A stretch of 64,000 nucleotides of DNA from Salminus brasiliensis (lineage: Eukaryota > Chordata > Actinopteri > Characiformes > Bryconidae), in the NCBI RefSeq assembly GCF_030463535.1, contig NC_132894.1:30575125-30639124 (forward strand), given 5' to 3'. The stretch's first letter is position 1. Each line of letters starts with the position of its first letter. The notes beneath the pieces are model-generated. The model was not told the origin of the DNA and did not search any database. It saw nothing but the letters and a program-made list of their open reading frames with translations. Positions 1 through 11,599 of the stretch are shown piece after piece. The translations under genes and the position numbers were made by a program.

Positions 1-1515
1 CTGCCAGAGTTGTGCCTATCCTAAAGAAACCAACTCTGGACAGCTTGGACATAGGCAACTACAGACCTATCTCTCTTTCCTCCCAAAGATTCTCGAACGT
101 TCTGTCTACAACCAACTGTCTCTCTTTCTCACTCAGAACAATCTACAGGACTCTAACCAGTCTGGCTTCAAAGCTGCACACTCTACTGAAACTGCTCTCA
201 TTGCAGTTACAGAGAAGCTCCATGCAGCTAAAACTGCCAGACTGTCCTCAGTTCTGATCCTTCTTGACCTCTCCGCAGCCTTTGACACAGTGGACCACAA
301 GATCCTCCTGTCTATCCTTGCCGGCCTTGGAATTACCGGCTCTGCATGGCGATGGTTTGCATCGTACCTGCAGGGACGCTCATACCAGGTAACATGGCAG
401 GGGGACACGTCTGCTCCTTGTAGTCTCTCCACTGGCGTTCCACAAGGCTCGGTTCTTGGTCCTCTTCTTTTCTCACTCTACACTTGCTCTCTTACCACTG
501 TTACGCCGATGACACTCAACTCATGCTCTCTTTCCCACCGTCTGACACACAGGTTTCTGCCCGTATCTCAGCATGCCTCGCCGACGTCTCTTCTTGGATG
601 GCGGCTCACCACCTCAAACTCAACCCCAGCAAGACGGAGCTGCTGTACATTCCGGGAACTGCTGGACCAAAAAACGATCTTGCCATCACCTTTGAGAACT
701 CGCTGGTCACTCCTTCTACAGAAGCTCGAAGCCTTGGTGTAGTCATGGATGATCAGTTATCGTTCTCAAGTCATGTTGCAAATGGAACTCGGTCCTGCAG
801 ATTTCTCTTGTACAACATCCGGAGAATTCGACCCTTCCTCTCTGGAGAGGCCACCCAGGTGCTTGTTCAGTCTCTTGTCACTTCCAGACTTGACTACTGC
901 AACTCTCTTCTGGCTGGTCTTCCTCTGCGCACCATTAGGCCCCTGCAACTCATCCAGAATGCAGCAGCACGGGTCGTCTTCAATGTCCCTAAATTCAGCC
1001 ATGTCACTCCACTGCTGCATTCTCTTCACTGGCTTCCTGTAGCTGCTGCCCGCATCAGATTCAAAACCCTGATGCTGGCCTACAAAGCCAAGAACGGACC
1101 AGCCCCTCCATACTTGATGGCAATGGTCAAAAGCCCATCTGCACTTAGAGCCCTTCAAGCTTCAAGTACGGCTCGGCTCGACCCGCCATCCCTCAAAGTC
1201 CGCGGAAGACAAGCGTCCAGGCTCTTTTCTGTCCTGCACCAAAGTGGTGGAACGAGCTTCCCCTGGGTGTCCTAACGGCCGAGTCGCTCGCTGTCTTCAA
1301 ACGCAGACTGAAGAACCACCTCTTCCGAGAGTACTTGGATAATTAGAGTACTATGGTCACCTTATTGTCTTGTGTTTAGTAATGTCTAAGCTTAGAGGTA
1401 TCCTTTGAATTATTGGTCTATTCTAACTAGCTAGGGCTTTTCTTGGGTAAATAGCAAAGCACTTTGTAAGTCGCTCTGGATAAGAGCATCTGCTAAATGC
1501 CGTAAATGTAAATGA
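1..1515 (+). mobile_element. L2-type LINE, 3' part of reverse transcriptase ORF plus 3' tail
   Basis: Conceptual translation shows reverse transcriptase blocks in order: NYRPISL near 55, LLDLSAAFDTVDHKIL near 260-310, GVPQGSVLGPLLF near 435-470, and YADD near 500. The thumb and C-terminal part follows, with YCNSLLAGLP near 895 and LHWLPVAAARIRFKTL near 1025. The frame changes near 250-290, near 480 and again near 1260, so this copy is dead. The 3' end carries the conserved fish L2 tail (TCGCTCTGGATAAGAGCATC near 1471) and ends in a short GTAAATG repeat. The 5' part, including the endonuclease, lies outside the window or is lost. Assignment to L2 rests on remembered family sequence; a related CR1-group clade is the alternative. 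Confidence 0.88.
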
Positions 1516-2542
1516 ATCAACATCAGATTGCAGAGTTGGTTTAATGTAATTAATGTTGACTGTTTAATGTTAATTTAATATCTATTCAATGACTGATTGT
1601 TACTGATTGACACTCCAATCTGATGTTGATTCTGATGATGTTAAAACTGATGATGATATTCCAGTTACTCAATGTATATTCAGTGTCATTGCACTGTAAA
1701 AAACAGAACTTAAATTTGCTTGCTTAATAGGATTTTTAAGTCAGTAATAACTGCACCATAAAGTGTATCAAATGATTTGCCTAAACTAACATTAGTTAGG
1801 TGTCTTAGAAAAAGCTGACCTCACTATATAACCTGTGTTGGCAAAATATACAAATTTTGGTTGAACCCTAGCTGAGACCAGGCCAACTACTTTGCACATG
1901 CTCATTTTGACTCCTTAGTTGAACAGGGTCTACGGAGCAATTCTGCTGTTGGATATAATAATATCTCTTAGATTGATTTTTCCCAACAGATACCTGGAAC
2001 TGAGTCAGCTGTGCTTTAGTTAGTCAGTAATATACAGCAGGTTTTGGTGTGCAGTGCAGTCTGTTAGAGTAAAACTCACACCCATCCCATTGGCTCCTAT
2101 GACACCAGCTATTTGCATATTGGGCGTCACCCCACCTCGTACTCACCGTCGGTGTGTAGTCATTCCCTGCAGGCTAAATTCTCTTAGGTAAACATGTAAA
2201 TCTTACTTACAATGGTTGACTGCTTGGCCTAAGTGTCGTAGGCTATAGGAGAAAGTTGTTTTTTGAGTTTGAGTTGGCCTTAAAACTCAAAAACCTAGTG
2301 CAGTAAGTTGCCTTAAGTTTTTACAGGGTGCTGCCAATGTTAGAAAATAGCAACTTTCACTGATACTTTACTGTTGATCCAACTGTGATAACATTTCTAC
2401 CTCAAACAAAATGATGATTCCGATCAAAAAACAATTTTTCACAACATCACCTTGCTCTCTGAGTCAGAAATTCAGACATGGGTGCAAACTATTTTGAAGG
2501 CACTGTAAAAATACAAGGAAAACAATACACACACGTTAGAAT
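1516..2542. other. intergenic, no feature recognised
   Basis: AT-rich sequence between the L2 copy and the nqo1 3' UTR. There are no long reading frames and no recognised repeats. Confidence 0.5.
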
Positions 2543-2548
2543 TTTATT
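2543..2548 (-). terminator. nqo1: candidate nqo1 polyadenylation signal
   Basis: AATAAA on the minus strand (TTTATT as written), about 370 nt past the nqo1 stop codon. It is the first clear hexamer noticed downstream. Use is inferred, since cleavage cannot be seen in the sequence. Confidence 0.4.
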
Positions 2549-2914
2549 GTTTGCTTTAGGAAGACAGCGCATTAGAGCAAAACCATACCAGCTTGGAGTA
2601 TGATAGGCATTATTTCATTACTCTGAATAGAAATAAAATCTTCAACAATGGCAGAATGAATGAATGAGAGAAAAATCTGGAAAATGCACAGTGCATCCAC
2701 AAAAAATAAAAAAAAAATCTAGACTGTAGATTTACGTTTGAATGTATGAATGTTATGTTATGGAGACAGATCTTCCAAAATTTGTAAAGATTTGTAAATG
2801 ATTATTGTTCTATGAAACAAGATTTCACATTTAAGAAAGTGTGCAAACATCTGTTCATCAGATGTTCATCAAACATCAGCTATAATGCTCTTCATCTTCA
2901 GGTTGAATCAACAG

Positions 2915-3214
2915 TTAAGCCTTGGTCTGGTTGTTTGGAGGGAGCGGTTTACCAAGATGCTGCCCTGTGGTGAGGCCATAGGGTTCAGAGGCACGAGCCT
3001 CTTTCACCTCAGGCCGCAGTCGGAACCCTGCCTGGAAGCTGAGGTCGAAGAGCCCAGTGGGAGCAAAGGTCAGAGGTTTCTCGTTCATCAGGCCTTTCAG
3101 CCTGGTCTGCCAGGCCTCTAATAAGGCTTTTCTCGCAGCTGGAGGGGTGTGTGCTATACTCCAGAAGATCTGGGGAGCCAGAACCTGAAAGCCACAGAAG
3201 CGCAGAACTCCGTT
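2915..3214 (-). CDS. nqo1: nqo1 exon 6 (terminal)
   Basis: Acceptor GATGCAG, stop TAA at 2915-2917. It encodes residues 174-272, NGVLRFCGFQVLAPQIFWS through the NQO1-specific C-terminal domain ending NNQTKA. Confidence 0.94.
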   Translation of the reverse strand, partial: NGVLRFCGFQVLAPQIFWSIAHTPPAARKALLEAWQTRLKGLMNEKPLTFAPTGLFDLSFQAGFRLRPEVKEARASEPYGLTTGQHLGKPLPPNNQTKA

Positions 3215-6200
3215 CTGCATCAGGACACAGTTGATCAGTTTTAGTTTGAGGTGATTCAGTTTTGGCAGTTATTATATTGGGAATTTCACAAACTTCCAGT
3301 AATTTCACCTGTAAGGGAAACAGCATAACATTGATGTCTCCACAGATGCCATCAGGGAGGTACATAGACTCTGTGCCTCCAGTAGTGAATGACAGCATAG
3401 CCTTTTTATCCTGTGGGGTGAATTGTGCATATGTTTATTAGACTACTGCAAATTTACCATTTAAAGGTTCCATCAGATGAACACACTAGTGGGAACCATG
3501 ATATTGATTTATCTATTTGACTCTTCTGTCTTTAAGGAACACAGACCTTCCAGTTTGTTAGGTGCACCCCCCCCTCCTGCTTTCGCATGAATTACATATT
3601 CCAACAGCAAGCCATACACCACATGACAGTAGTATCGCACTAATCAAGCATAACAGCATTTCTAGCATCCATTAGGGTTCACTAAAGTGGTGGAATGAGC
3701 AAAGCATGTGCTCTTCGTGACCAGCAGCAGCTTGTGATCATAGACTTTGCCTCAAATAAACTAGAAAAGCCAAAGACAATGCTGAGTCCAACGAAGGTGG
3801 GATACAAGGACATAGTTTGTGTATTAGTTACAGGTAATAGGTGGAAGTCCATGACTGAGATCAGATCTTGCATAGACAACATTTGCCTGGCCTAAGCAAA
3901 TAATGGATGCTTCCAAACACGCTACGTGGCGTGACTTGGTTGGTTGATTCAAAGATGGGCCAAATTAAACGACAGCTCATGAAGGTGGGTTCAGAGCTTG
4001 CAACTGACAGTACACTCAAGGACTAAGGGCCAAATAGAGACAACAACTGCACTGAACACGAATGAGACACTGGCGAAGACACTGATAAACAGGAACAAGG
4101 ACAAAGACCAGGACAGGAAGGTGGTTACTGAGACTGGATCTGTTCAAGGAAACCGAACCAGAGTCATTCAAGGGTTAAGGCCTTTATAATCTGAACCAGG
4201 TGTGCTAGGGCAGACTGCAGATTTTCAGGGTAGTGGATCCACAGAAACAGGGCTGAGAAACACTGATCAATAGAACTGGTAAGCACACATTCAAAGAACC
4301 TTGGTATCTCTTTAGTTATTTAAGTTTGCTGATGCGCGTTTCTGACCTTAAAGATGCCATTGTCATACATGTTCTGCAGAGTGAAGGCAAATCCTTGAGT
4401 TAGCACTCGGTCAAACCAGCCTTTCATTATACCTGGGACATTGAACCAGTACACCGGGAACTGCAGGAAATAAGAAAAACAATCATTAGTAATTTTGTGA
4501 TGCTAAAATACAGTCTTTATTCTCATGGCAGAAATATATACTTTATTTTACATCATAAAAGACAAAAAAATTAAGTGTACTTGTATATTATCACAGTTAT
4601 AAACAACCATTGTAACTACATTTTTGAGTTAGAGCTTACATTGTGTGAACATCTTATGATCAGTAGGCCAATAGCATGGATGCTACGTTACTTTTAATTC
4701 GTAAAAAAAAGGCCATTTTAGAGATACAATTTGTAAGGTGTAGCTCTAGGACAAGGCCTCCTCCTGCCACCAGGGGGAGGCCCCGAGTCACCCCAGCCAG
4801 TAATTGAGCCCAATTCACTACACCTGGGCAGTAGGCTATATAGGCACACAGATCCAGTTGCCCCCCTGCTGGATCTTTTCCCTCTGGTTCAGTGCGTGTG
4901 TCAGCCATACTCTCGAGCCGAAGGCTGAATGGGTGTCACTCTCCTTCATGTGTTTCTCCCTAGTTTGTTTCCCTCTGTGTTCTCCCCTTGAGTTCCCTGT
5001 GTCTGTGCAGTCTGTGTGTCTGTGTGTGTGTGCGTGTTTGCACAGATATTCTTGTTTAGCAGAGGAAGGCAGTGGTGTCTGCCTTCCCTGTAACTCCCCA
5101 GTTCTCTTGTTTCTTTTGGGAGATCCTTTTGCACTTAGTTTCATCTTTTCTTGAGTTTAAACAGACAGCCAGCGTTCTCCCCTGGCGTCCTTTGTTTGTT
5201 TCCGCCTTTTTTCGGGTTAGACGTCCTCTTTGTTTACTAAAACCACCCCTTTTAAGTTTCATTTGTTGGCCACTTTCATAACTGCCGCTTTGGTAAAGTG
5301 ACGCGGTGGCCTGGGTTTCGAGTCCCGGGTGGATTTATTTCTCATTTCCGTTTTGCCAGCTCTAAGATTAAGGACTCTGCACTTGGGGCCATTGGTCACA
5401 TGATCGTGGTAGCTCACTCAGTAGCGCGCTGACCCGCCAACACGGCAGCCTGGGTTCAAACCCCGCTGTAGGTGAGCGCCACATTACACAATTTCTTTCG
5501 AAAGTGACCATCTGAGTGCATTAGATAGGTTGAAAAAAAAAAAAGGCAATGAGAACACATGAGGAACATGGAGGGAACTATTAAAATACCTGACCTGAAA
5601 GATGATGAGATCAGCCTGCGACACCTTGTCATGTTCTGCCTTGATGTCATCACTCAGTCTTTCCTCCTTCCAGGCAATACAGGCCTCGTCACTATAGACA
5701 AAGTGCTCAGGATCCTTCAGCTCACCTGGGCAGGCAGGACATAAAGCACTGTTTTTTTTTCATATTAGGGGTAGGTAATAACACATTATTTTATTGTGAC
5801 ATACAATGAGCATATTGTGGATATCACTGGTGCTTAAAAAACACTGATGTTTCCATACATAGAGTGTAATTAGTCCTGTTTAATTGGATATAGTAGAACA
5901 TTTTGAATAGAAATCACTGTATTAAGTATAGGACAGTATTTGGGCAGCGATTCTGCTGCAGTTCTAGTGCATTTTATCTTCTGTCTTCAAATATTGTGAT
6001 ATAATATTTTTACCACATCAGTTATCCCTATTTCATGTATTCTTTTTTTACATCTTATTCTTTGACATTTTTAAACATCTTACACATTTGTCAGGATAAT
6101 CTAGAATATGACCTGCTATGCGATTTGTTCACAAAAATATCATTATATTTATTATTACTAAATTTCCTGCAATTATTAAAAAAGATACTATTTAAAAAGA

Positions 6201-9200
6201 TGTTTACTTGCAGTCAGACTTTGGCATTTAACAGTGGAGGCCCTGGTATATTTGGCACGCTAGGTGAAATTGTACTTTTTGCTTTATATGTTGGCGGGCA
6301 TGCAATTGACAGTACCAAAAAATTCTGTCCCAGTCCTAAAAGCATGTAATTTTATTTTATGGCTTTCAAAACATCACTGAAAACAGGACACTAACTCCTA
6401 CAGGAGGTGTGGTGTTTGGTGGTGCAAGGTTTAAAGGTAAAAAAAAAAAGGTAAAGGTGCACGTATTTGTCACTGTACAGCAAAATGTGTCCTCCGCATT
6501 TAACCCATCTGGTAGTGAACACACACTCACAGCGGTGGGCAGCCGCTTTAACCGGTTCCTTTAATTTGGTGGATCCAGGCCTGTACAAGGCATGTCTGCC
6601 TCCTGAAAAATTCTATCACAGTGCCCAATTTAGGTAAAGTACTCTAAAATACTATGGTACAATGTATTTATTTTTAGGAGCCACATTTTCATGTCTTTAT
6701 TTTAAACACACTGTCTGACCTGATGCCGAATAGGTTACTACCTTAAAGCAGCATTGTGCAAGAATTGGTATTTGTTGTGCCTGGGCCAGGGTATGAGCAC
6801 CCCTTCATGGACAGCTGTACACATGCATTTGTTGACAAGAAAGTATGTGGACTCAGACGGCAAAATAATATCAGCAAGAGTTATGCAGCTTCACCACAGT
6901 GCAGTTCCATAGGGCAGAAGTGGTGTTCTGGAATAGAGTGGCAATGACCGAGATGCCAGTCTCTTTATTACAGTACCTGTCCACTTGTACTTGTTTTCGA
7001 CGCATTTGGCCATGCCCGATCTCTAGCCTCACCGTGTGTGGGCGTGTCTGTGACGCGTCTGTATGCAAATTAACAATCTGGGAGTAGGCGATCTTATTTT
7101 TAGGATTTTTAATTCTTTTATATCTTATTCTGGAAATCCTGGAGTTGCCGTTATCAGTTTTTCCTTCAGGTTTTAAAAGTGTTTGTTTGGTGTGTGATGC
7201 TCATTTGACGCACTCAGCCATATGCCGGCTGTACTCTGCTGAACTTTATGGCTGCATGCATGCCGCAGCTCTCTCCAATGAAATAAACAGAATGTGGTGA
7301 GGTGAAGTGGTAAGCGGACTAGTGCCGTTAGTGGAGCCTCAACATGATTTTGAAGGTATTTTAAGGTAACATTGACTCATGATGGTGTAGCCTGCCTTTT
7401 TCACTTTTGAACATTCTGATATTGCTGAATGCTGCTTTATGATTTCTGCATTGACATGTCAAGTATAAACCTAGTTAATGCTGATCTTATACCAGGAGTA
7501 GTGCAGCGTGGCAGTAAAAGTTGTGATACTGTATTTTGCACAAAGAAATAAAGGCCTGTATGTATAAAATAGCTGATAATCATCCAAACATGCCTAAATA
7601 ATCTTTTTAAAGAATGTTGAATTTGAAAGAAAACTATAAATACTATTTACCACTGTATTGCTTTATAACACTTGGTCTCTTGAGCCTTTCCTTGGGCCCC
7701 AGAAAGCTTAAGGCAACCATGTGTGGATTCACTTGTTAGTTCGCTCTGACACTCTATTTAGTGAGGCTGTGGGTTAAAGATTCAGGCAAGTCCAAGGAGA
7801 GGAAAGAACTATATCAGACAGTGACCTGTACTTGGACTGTGTATTGTAAGATCTCAAGCTGTTGGGATGTTTGGACCTGTAATCGGTGATTTCCCTGTGG
7901 CAAGCTGCTTATGGTATAAACGAAGCTCGAAGCACAGGACAGAACCACCATACAGACCCTTAATATCTGCTGCTGTTGCAGAGGGAAGAAAGTTCATGGC
8001 GTAGAGGTCAGACACAATGACTTTATAGCCTTGTGCGGTGAACGTCTGCACAGCAGCATCCTTTGCAGCTGCATTAAACGAGGTTGGACTCTGATGGGCG
8101 TAGACGATCAACACAGTCTTTTGCGCTGAAACGTATAAAAAACAAACAGAATTCAGAGATTTAAAAATCTGCTCATTTGTTTTTGCCTCTTGAATGAAAA
8201 GAGCTTCAGAGATGGTTTCAAATCTTTACATGACTTCATAATTCTCCTCAAATGAAAGAGCTGCATGAGGAGTCCCATGCTCCCCCCACTTGCTTTCTTT
8301 TCCGTTGCCAAGCTCCCAGGAGAGGTGAAACCCATACTGTTTCTACTGTAGGGAGGTTACACCCTGTCAAAACAAAACTGCAAAACAATGGCAAGCAACA
8401 ACCTGAAATGAAACTGAAGATTTCTTCAAGCGAAGATTGTTGGATTATCTGATTTGTCTGATAATTACAGCATCAGATAAATCAGAATTTCTTTTTTACC
8501 CTCACTGACATCTGAACCCTTAACAAGGATTAGGGCCTAAAGGTTTGTGCTGGTAGTTCTCACCATTTGTAGCCACTGCAATTACTGTAATACCTAGAAG
8601 ACCATTGAGTTTTACATTATTGATGTTTCTAGCATCACTTCAGGACCAAATAATAGTGTTGCACTGATACAGATATCGTACACACGGTATCGGCAATAGA
8701 GAGACCCGATACCATGCAGTTTACTGACGTCCTACTTTTGTACATACTTTGTTATAAAACCAAACATGTAAAACAACCAGTAAAAGCCAGTCATCAACAG
8801 TTATTAACTTAAAAATACATTTAACAGAACTTTTACAGCCCTTTTTGTTTTCATGTGGTGTTTTTTTTTTTTTTTTTTTGGGGGGGGGGTTCTGAAACCA
8901 AACACTGAAGTTTAGTAGCTTCTTACATAGAGATACGTTGTTAAATGTGAAGTTGCCACACTCACTGCATTTTTTTGCCCTGAAATGTGCATTTTAAGCA
9001 CTAATTAAAGCTATAAGCCAAACTATAAGCTGTTTGGTGAAGCTTAGCAAGATTATGCCTTCTTACCTGCTCATGTGTCTGCATTGTGGCAATTCTTTTT
9101 CATAGTGTCGTCTCGGTTCGTCTTCCTCTGGAGATGGACTTGTTATTCAAAAAGGAGAGTCTGTAACCACCGTCTTTAGTTGTAACAATAATATATTTTA

Positions 9201-9548
9201 TTTCAATCGAAAGAACAGTGTGGAGAGAGTCTGCCAATTCTGGGTGCCCCTCGGTCTCTCTCTCCCCAACTTAGGAATACCTTGAGTTTTTATACCCTAT
9301 TTCACGTCAAATTCTGTTGGAATGTTGCCATATATGGAATGTTTGCATTTCATCCATAGGGAACAGCCATTAGCTCCACCATTATATACGTGGTCCATGG
9401 CCACACCCGGACAGCATTTAAATCACTGACACGTCTGCCCAAAGGGATGTCCAAATCTAAACAGCATCTGAACATCTGCAAAGCCAATGAATATACTACA
9501 ATAGCATGTGCAATTACTCAACCAGTAACTAAGCATGCTGTTTCTTCA

Positions 9549-9601
<53 letters not shown>

Positions 9602-11367
9602 TAACCACTTAAAGCTTACCAAGTTACAAAGAAGACAAACCCAAACTTTTGCATGAACAAGCATGAACAAGCGTTGGAGAACTGCCCAATTGTAGCCCAT
9701 TTACATATTTACCATATCCAAAACATCTACAACTCTCATACCTCAAAACAGGAAAAACTGGACAAAACTGGATAAATATAAATATATACATATATATTTT
9801 AATGTAATTTTTATATCACTTATTTATGTTATTCTTCAGGATAACAGACACTGGCTACTACGCAAAGGCTCCAGCTGCAGTGGTACGCTTTTACCAGAAG
9901 GGGGCAGAAGAGTCTACGAAGACTACGGTGAGCTGTTTATGGGGAACGTCTACCATCTATGTGGAGAGAAGCACGAATAGAGAGAAATCCACTGACTAAG
10001 AGTACAGGGAGTAAAAGACTGGATGTCTTTCGTGTCAGAAGCAGGAGCTAATGAGTGAGTTAATGTATGTGTACAGTAGCACAAACTAGATACTGTAAAG
10101 AAACACAGAAAGATGGATCTGCAATGCAGTGCCCTGAGTAAGGGTGTCCACAGAAAGTAAGTCGTGGGAAGCCAAAACATTTGATACCCTGTTTTTATGA
10201 GTGGAATCTGTAGATATCAGATTCCCTCTGGGCTCATGTATGGGGTGAATAATTCTAAAGTGGGACAGTTTTGTAAATTTGTAAATGGGAAATATAGTCC
10301 ATTTACATATTCACCATATCCAAAACATCTACAACTCTCATACTTCTCATACAAAACTCATATATTATTTACTCGTCATTTATAATGAATGCACACTGTA
10401 AAAAGCTGAAAAGGGCAGACGTTGATGTGTTGATAAAGTGCTTTGCATTGTTTCATCCAATATAAATATCTTATTTTTTAATTTAGTAAAAACAGTTCAG
10501 CTGCTTGTTACCATATGAAGTCATTTTGCATTGAAGTCAAACTAATGAACCCTTATTTTACAGTGTAGCCTAATGTGAATTACGGGCAAATAATTAGAGT
10601 GTAAACCTTGGATTTTTATATTTTGCGCACTGTGTGATTTCATTTGCATGCTGGTTGCGTAATTAGTTCATTAGTAAGTGACTTCATCAAATACACTGTA
10701 AACCTGGTAACCTAAAATGACTTCATGTGGCAACCTGCACCCTGAATCATTAGCCAGTGCATCGTACTGCAGTACCACATTCTTTATATGTGAACCCGAG
10801 CCATTTGTTACAGTGTACAGCGATTTTTCTTTTTTGTTGTTGTCTTATTATCTTATTTAAAACATGACACTATTTAAATGATAAGGGGGGAATCTAATAA
10901 ATAATAACAATAATATACTATAAACATTGCATATTGTCTCTGTCATACAAAATCATTTTCTCAAAAATATCAGCTTTACAGGAGAAAAACAAACTTTAAC
11001 TTTGAATGGAAGTTCATGTTAAATCTTCTTATTTCTTATTAAGTCATTTTGGAGCATTTCTATTGGTCCATACATCATGCAATTTGCAGATGATGTAATT
11101 AACAACAACTGTCTGATTATGTGAAAAAGTTTCACAGCACATAGTGAAGTACAGTATTGGTGGGGTGGAGGAAAAGTAACAAGAAGACAGAGAGCCATAA
11201 AACAAGTGCAGTTAAATTAACCAACAGTCCCCCGAAGTGCAAGAACACAGGTTATCTAGTTAAATGTAGCTAGAATACACTAATAATAAACGAATTGTGC
11301 TGCACAACTCATAGAAACGCTATTATATTTATGACAAGCGAATGTTCCTAAAGAGAACCTCACCCAT
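2915..11367 (-). CDS. nqo1: NAD(P)H quinone dehydrogenase, NQO1 type (six exons, complete)
   Basis: Flavoprotein that reduces quinones by two electrons with NAD(P)H, in the cytosol, as a dimer. Coding exons: 11364-11367, 7958-8125, 5595-5725, 4347-4460, 3309-3410 and 2915-3214. They sum to 819 nt, giving 272 aa (human NQO1 is 274). All junctions are GT-AG with consistent phases. Exon 1 holds only ATG plus one base, as in the vertebrate gene, and the internal exon sizes 131, 114 and 102 match my recollection of human. Visible motifs: VLIVYAHQSPTSFN (flavodoxin-like FAD site, N-terminus), SDLYAMNF, PGIMKGWFDRV, TTGGTESMY (148-156) and the long C-terminal tail ending GQHLGKPLPPNNQTKA that separates NQO1 from NQO2. 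Oddity: human Tyr127, Tyr129 and His162 (counting Met) correspond here to Phe127, Leu129 and Cys162. NQO2 is the alternative, but its tail is much shorter. Confidence 0.95.
3309..3410 (-). CDS. nqo1: nqo1 exon 5
   Basis: Acceptor CCACAG and donor GTGAAA. It encodes residues 140-173, DKKAMLSFTTGGTESMY through VMLFPLQ. Tyr156 is kept. The segment that reads GIHGD in human NQO1 reads GICGD here. 102 nt, phase 0. Confidence 0.94.
4347..4460 (-). CDS. nqo1: nqo1 exon 4 (active-site loop)
   Basis: Acceptor CTGCAG and donor GTCAGA. It encodes residues 102-139, FPVYWFNVPGIMKGWFDRV through NMYDNGIFK. The gate positions equivalent to human Tyr127 and Tyr129 read Phe and Leu here (GFAFTLQNMYD). 114 nt, phase 0. 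Confidence 0.94.
4740..5480 (+). repeat. composite repeat with two tRNA-like segments, in nqo1 intron 3
   Basis: GC-richer than its surroundings. It holds GGCTATATAGGC near 4834, pyrimidine-rich stretches, and two segments resembling RNA polymerase III promoters: a B-box-like GGTTTCGAGTCCC near 5314, and near 5409-5470 an A-box-like TAGCTCACTCAGTAGCG followed by GGTTCAAACCCC. Best read as one or more decayed tRNA-derived SINE or LTR-type elements. No terminal repeats were found. Confidence 0.35.
5595..5725 (-). CDS. nqo1: nqo1 exon 3
   Basis: Acceptor CCCAG and donor GTCAGG. It encodes ELKDPEHFVYSDEACIAW through VSQADLIIFQ, matching the NQO family segment before the active-site loop. 131 nt, entering in phase 1 and leaving in phase 0. 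Confidence 0.93.
5766..6030. mobile_element. hAT-type miniature element, 265 bp, 8-bp target duplication
   Basis: It starts TAGGGGTAGG and ends TTATCCCTA. The flanks are TTTCATAT (5758-5765) and TTTCATGT (6031-6038), an 8-bp target duplication with one mismatch. The right part (GTGATATAATATTTTTACC) matches the element at 48224-48522, so both belong to one family. It sits in nqo1 intron 2 and encodes no transposase. Confidence 0.7.
6430..6550 (+). repeat. dispersed fish repeat, copy 1
   Basis: The segment with CACTGTACAGCAAAATGTGT and CATTTAACCCATCTG recurs at 33745-33875. The type is unknown; it is probably a retroelement or SINE fragment. Confidence 0.5.
6551..7850. other. nqo1 intron 2, remainder
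   Basis: No coding potential or recognised element. The short open frames here have no family resemblance. Confidence 0.5.
7958..8125 (-). CDS. nqo1: nqo1 exon 2
   Basis: Acceptor TTTCAG precedes 8125; donor GTCTGT follows 7958. It encodes VLIVYAHQSPTSFN through ATAADIKG, the flavodoxin-like N-terminal strand and FAD-binding loop. 168 nt, phase 1 at both ends. Confidence 0.93.
8126..9796. other. nqo1 intron 1, left part
   Basis: Holds a T19-G11 run near 8861-8890 and a long poly(A) followed by (TA)n at 9550-9601. Otherwise there is no recognised feature. Confidence 0.5.
9550..9601. repeat. poly(A) followed by (TA)n
   Basis: About 34 A residues followed directly by alternating TA. Could be a retroelement tail, but no element body was recognised upstream. 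Confidence 0.8.
9797..10280. repeat. long direct repeat, copy 1 (in nqo1 intron 1)
   Basis: Nearly the same sequence occurs at 12193-12790. Shared stretches include GGATAACAGACACTGGCTAC, AGAAGGGGGCAGAAGAGTCT and CACGAATAGAGAGAAATCC. Copy 1 lacks two internal blocks that copy 2 has, of about 24 and 95 bp; the second includes the (CA)n run. No transposase or terminal inverted repeats were seen. Confidence 0.85.
10281..11357. other. nqo1 intron 1, right part
   Basis: AT-rich. A 45-bp stretch (TTTACATATT then CCATATCCAAAACATC) at 10297-10340 repeats one at 9699-9735. Nothing else is recognised. Confidence 0.5.
11364..11367 (-). CDS. nqo1: nqo1 exon 1 (start codon exon)
   Basis: The minus strand reads ATGG followed by the donor GTGAGG. 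The phase-1 end joins exactly to exon 2, which opens CG CAA AAG, giving the N-terminus MAQKTVLIVYAH. The ATG has AAA before it and G after it, a good start context. Confidence 0.8.
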
Positions 11368-11444
11368 TTCCTAGAGTGCAAGTCCAAGAGGTGTCTGTAC
11401 TCCTCGAGCAGGATTTCCAGAGTGGAGAACTGCAGTGAAATGCC

Positions 11445-11450
11445 TTTATA
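11445..11450 (-). promoter_or_regulatory. nqo1: nqo1 TATA box
   Basis: The minus strand reads GATATAAAGGC, about 80 bp upstream of the nqo1 ATG, so transcription would start near 11420 and the 5' UTR would be about 50 nt. Just upstream on the same strand lie GGTCACGTCAGG (CRE or E-box-like) and ATTACGCAA (C/EBP-like). I found no canonical TGACnnnGC antioxidant element within about 230 bp. The promoter is inferred from position. Confidence 0.55.
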
Positions 11451-11599
11451 TCAGATTCCTGACGTGACCTGGGTAAAAAACCTCTTGCGTAATGGCGCAC
11501 AATCCAGCCTTGCACCTAAGGAATCTGAGGCCAGTGAACGCTGCACGGCTGCAGCGAAACTCAGGACGAGAACGAGCTTTTCTGGTTTGTAAAGATAAA

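Noticed and set aside
5409-5470. functional tRNA gene
   Set aside because: A-box-like and B-box-like segments exist, but no full cloverleaf or paired acceptor stem could be drawn. It looks like a SINE head.
6035-6349. 104-codon ORF in nqo1 intron 2
   Set aside because: AT-rich translation without recognisable domains; probably chance.
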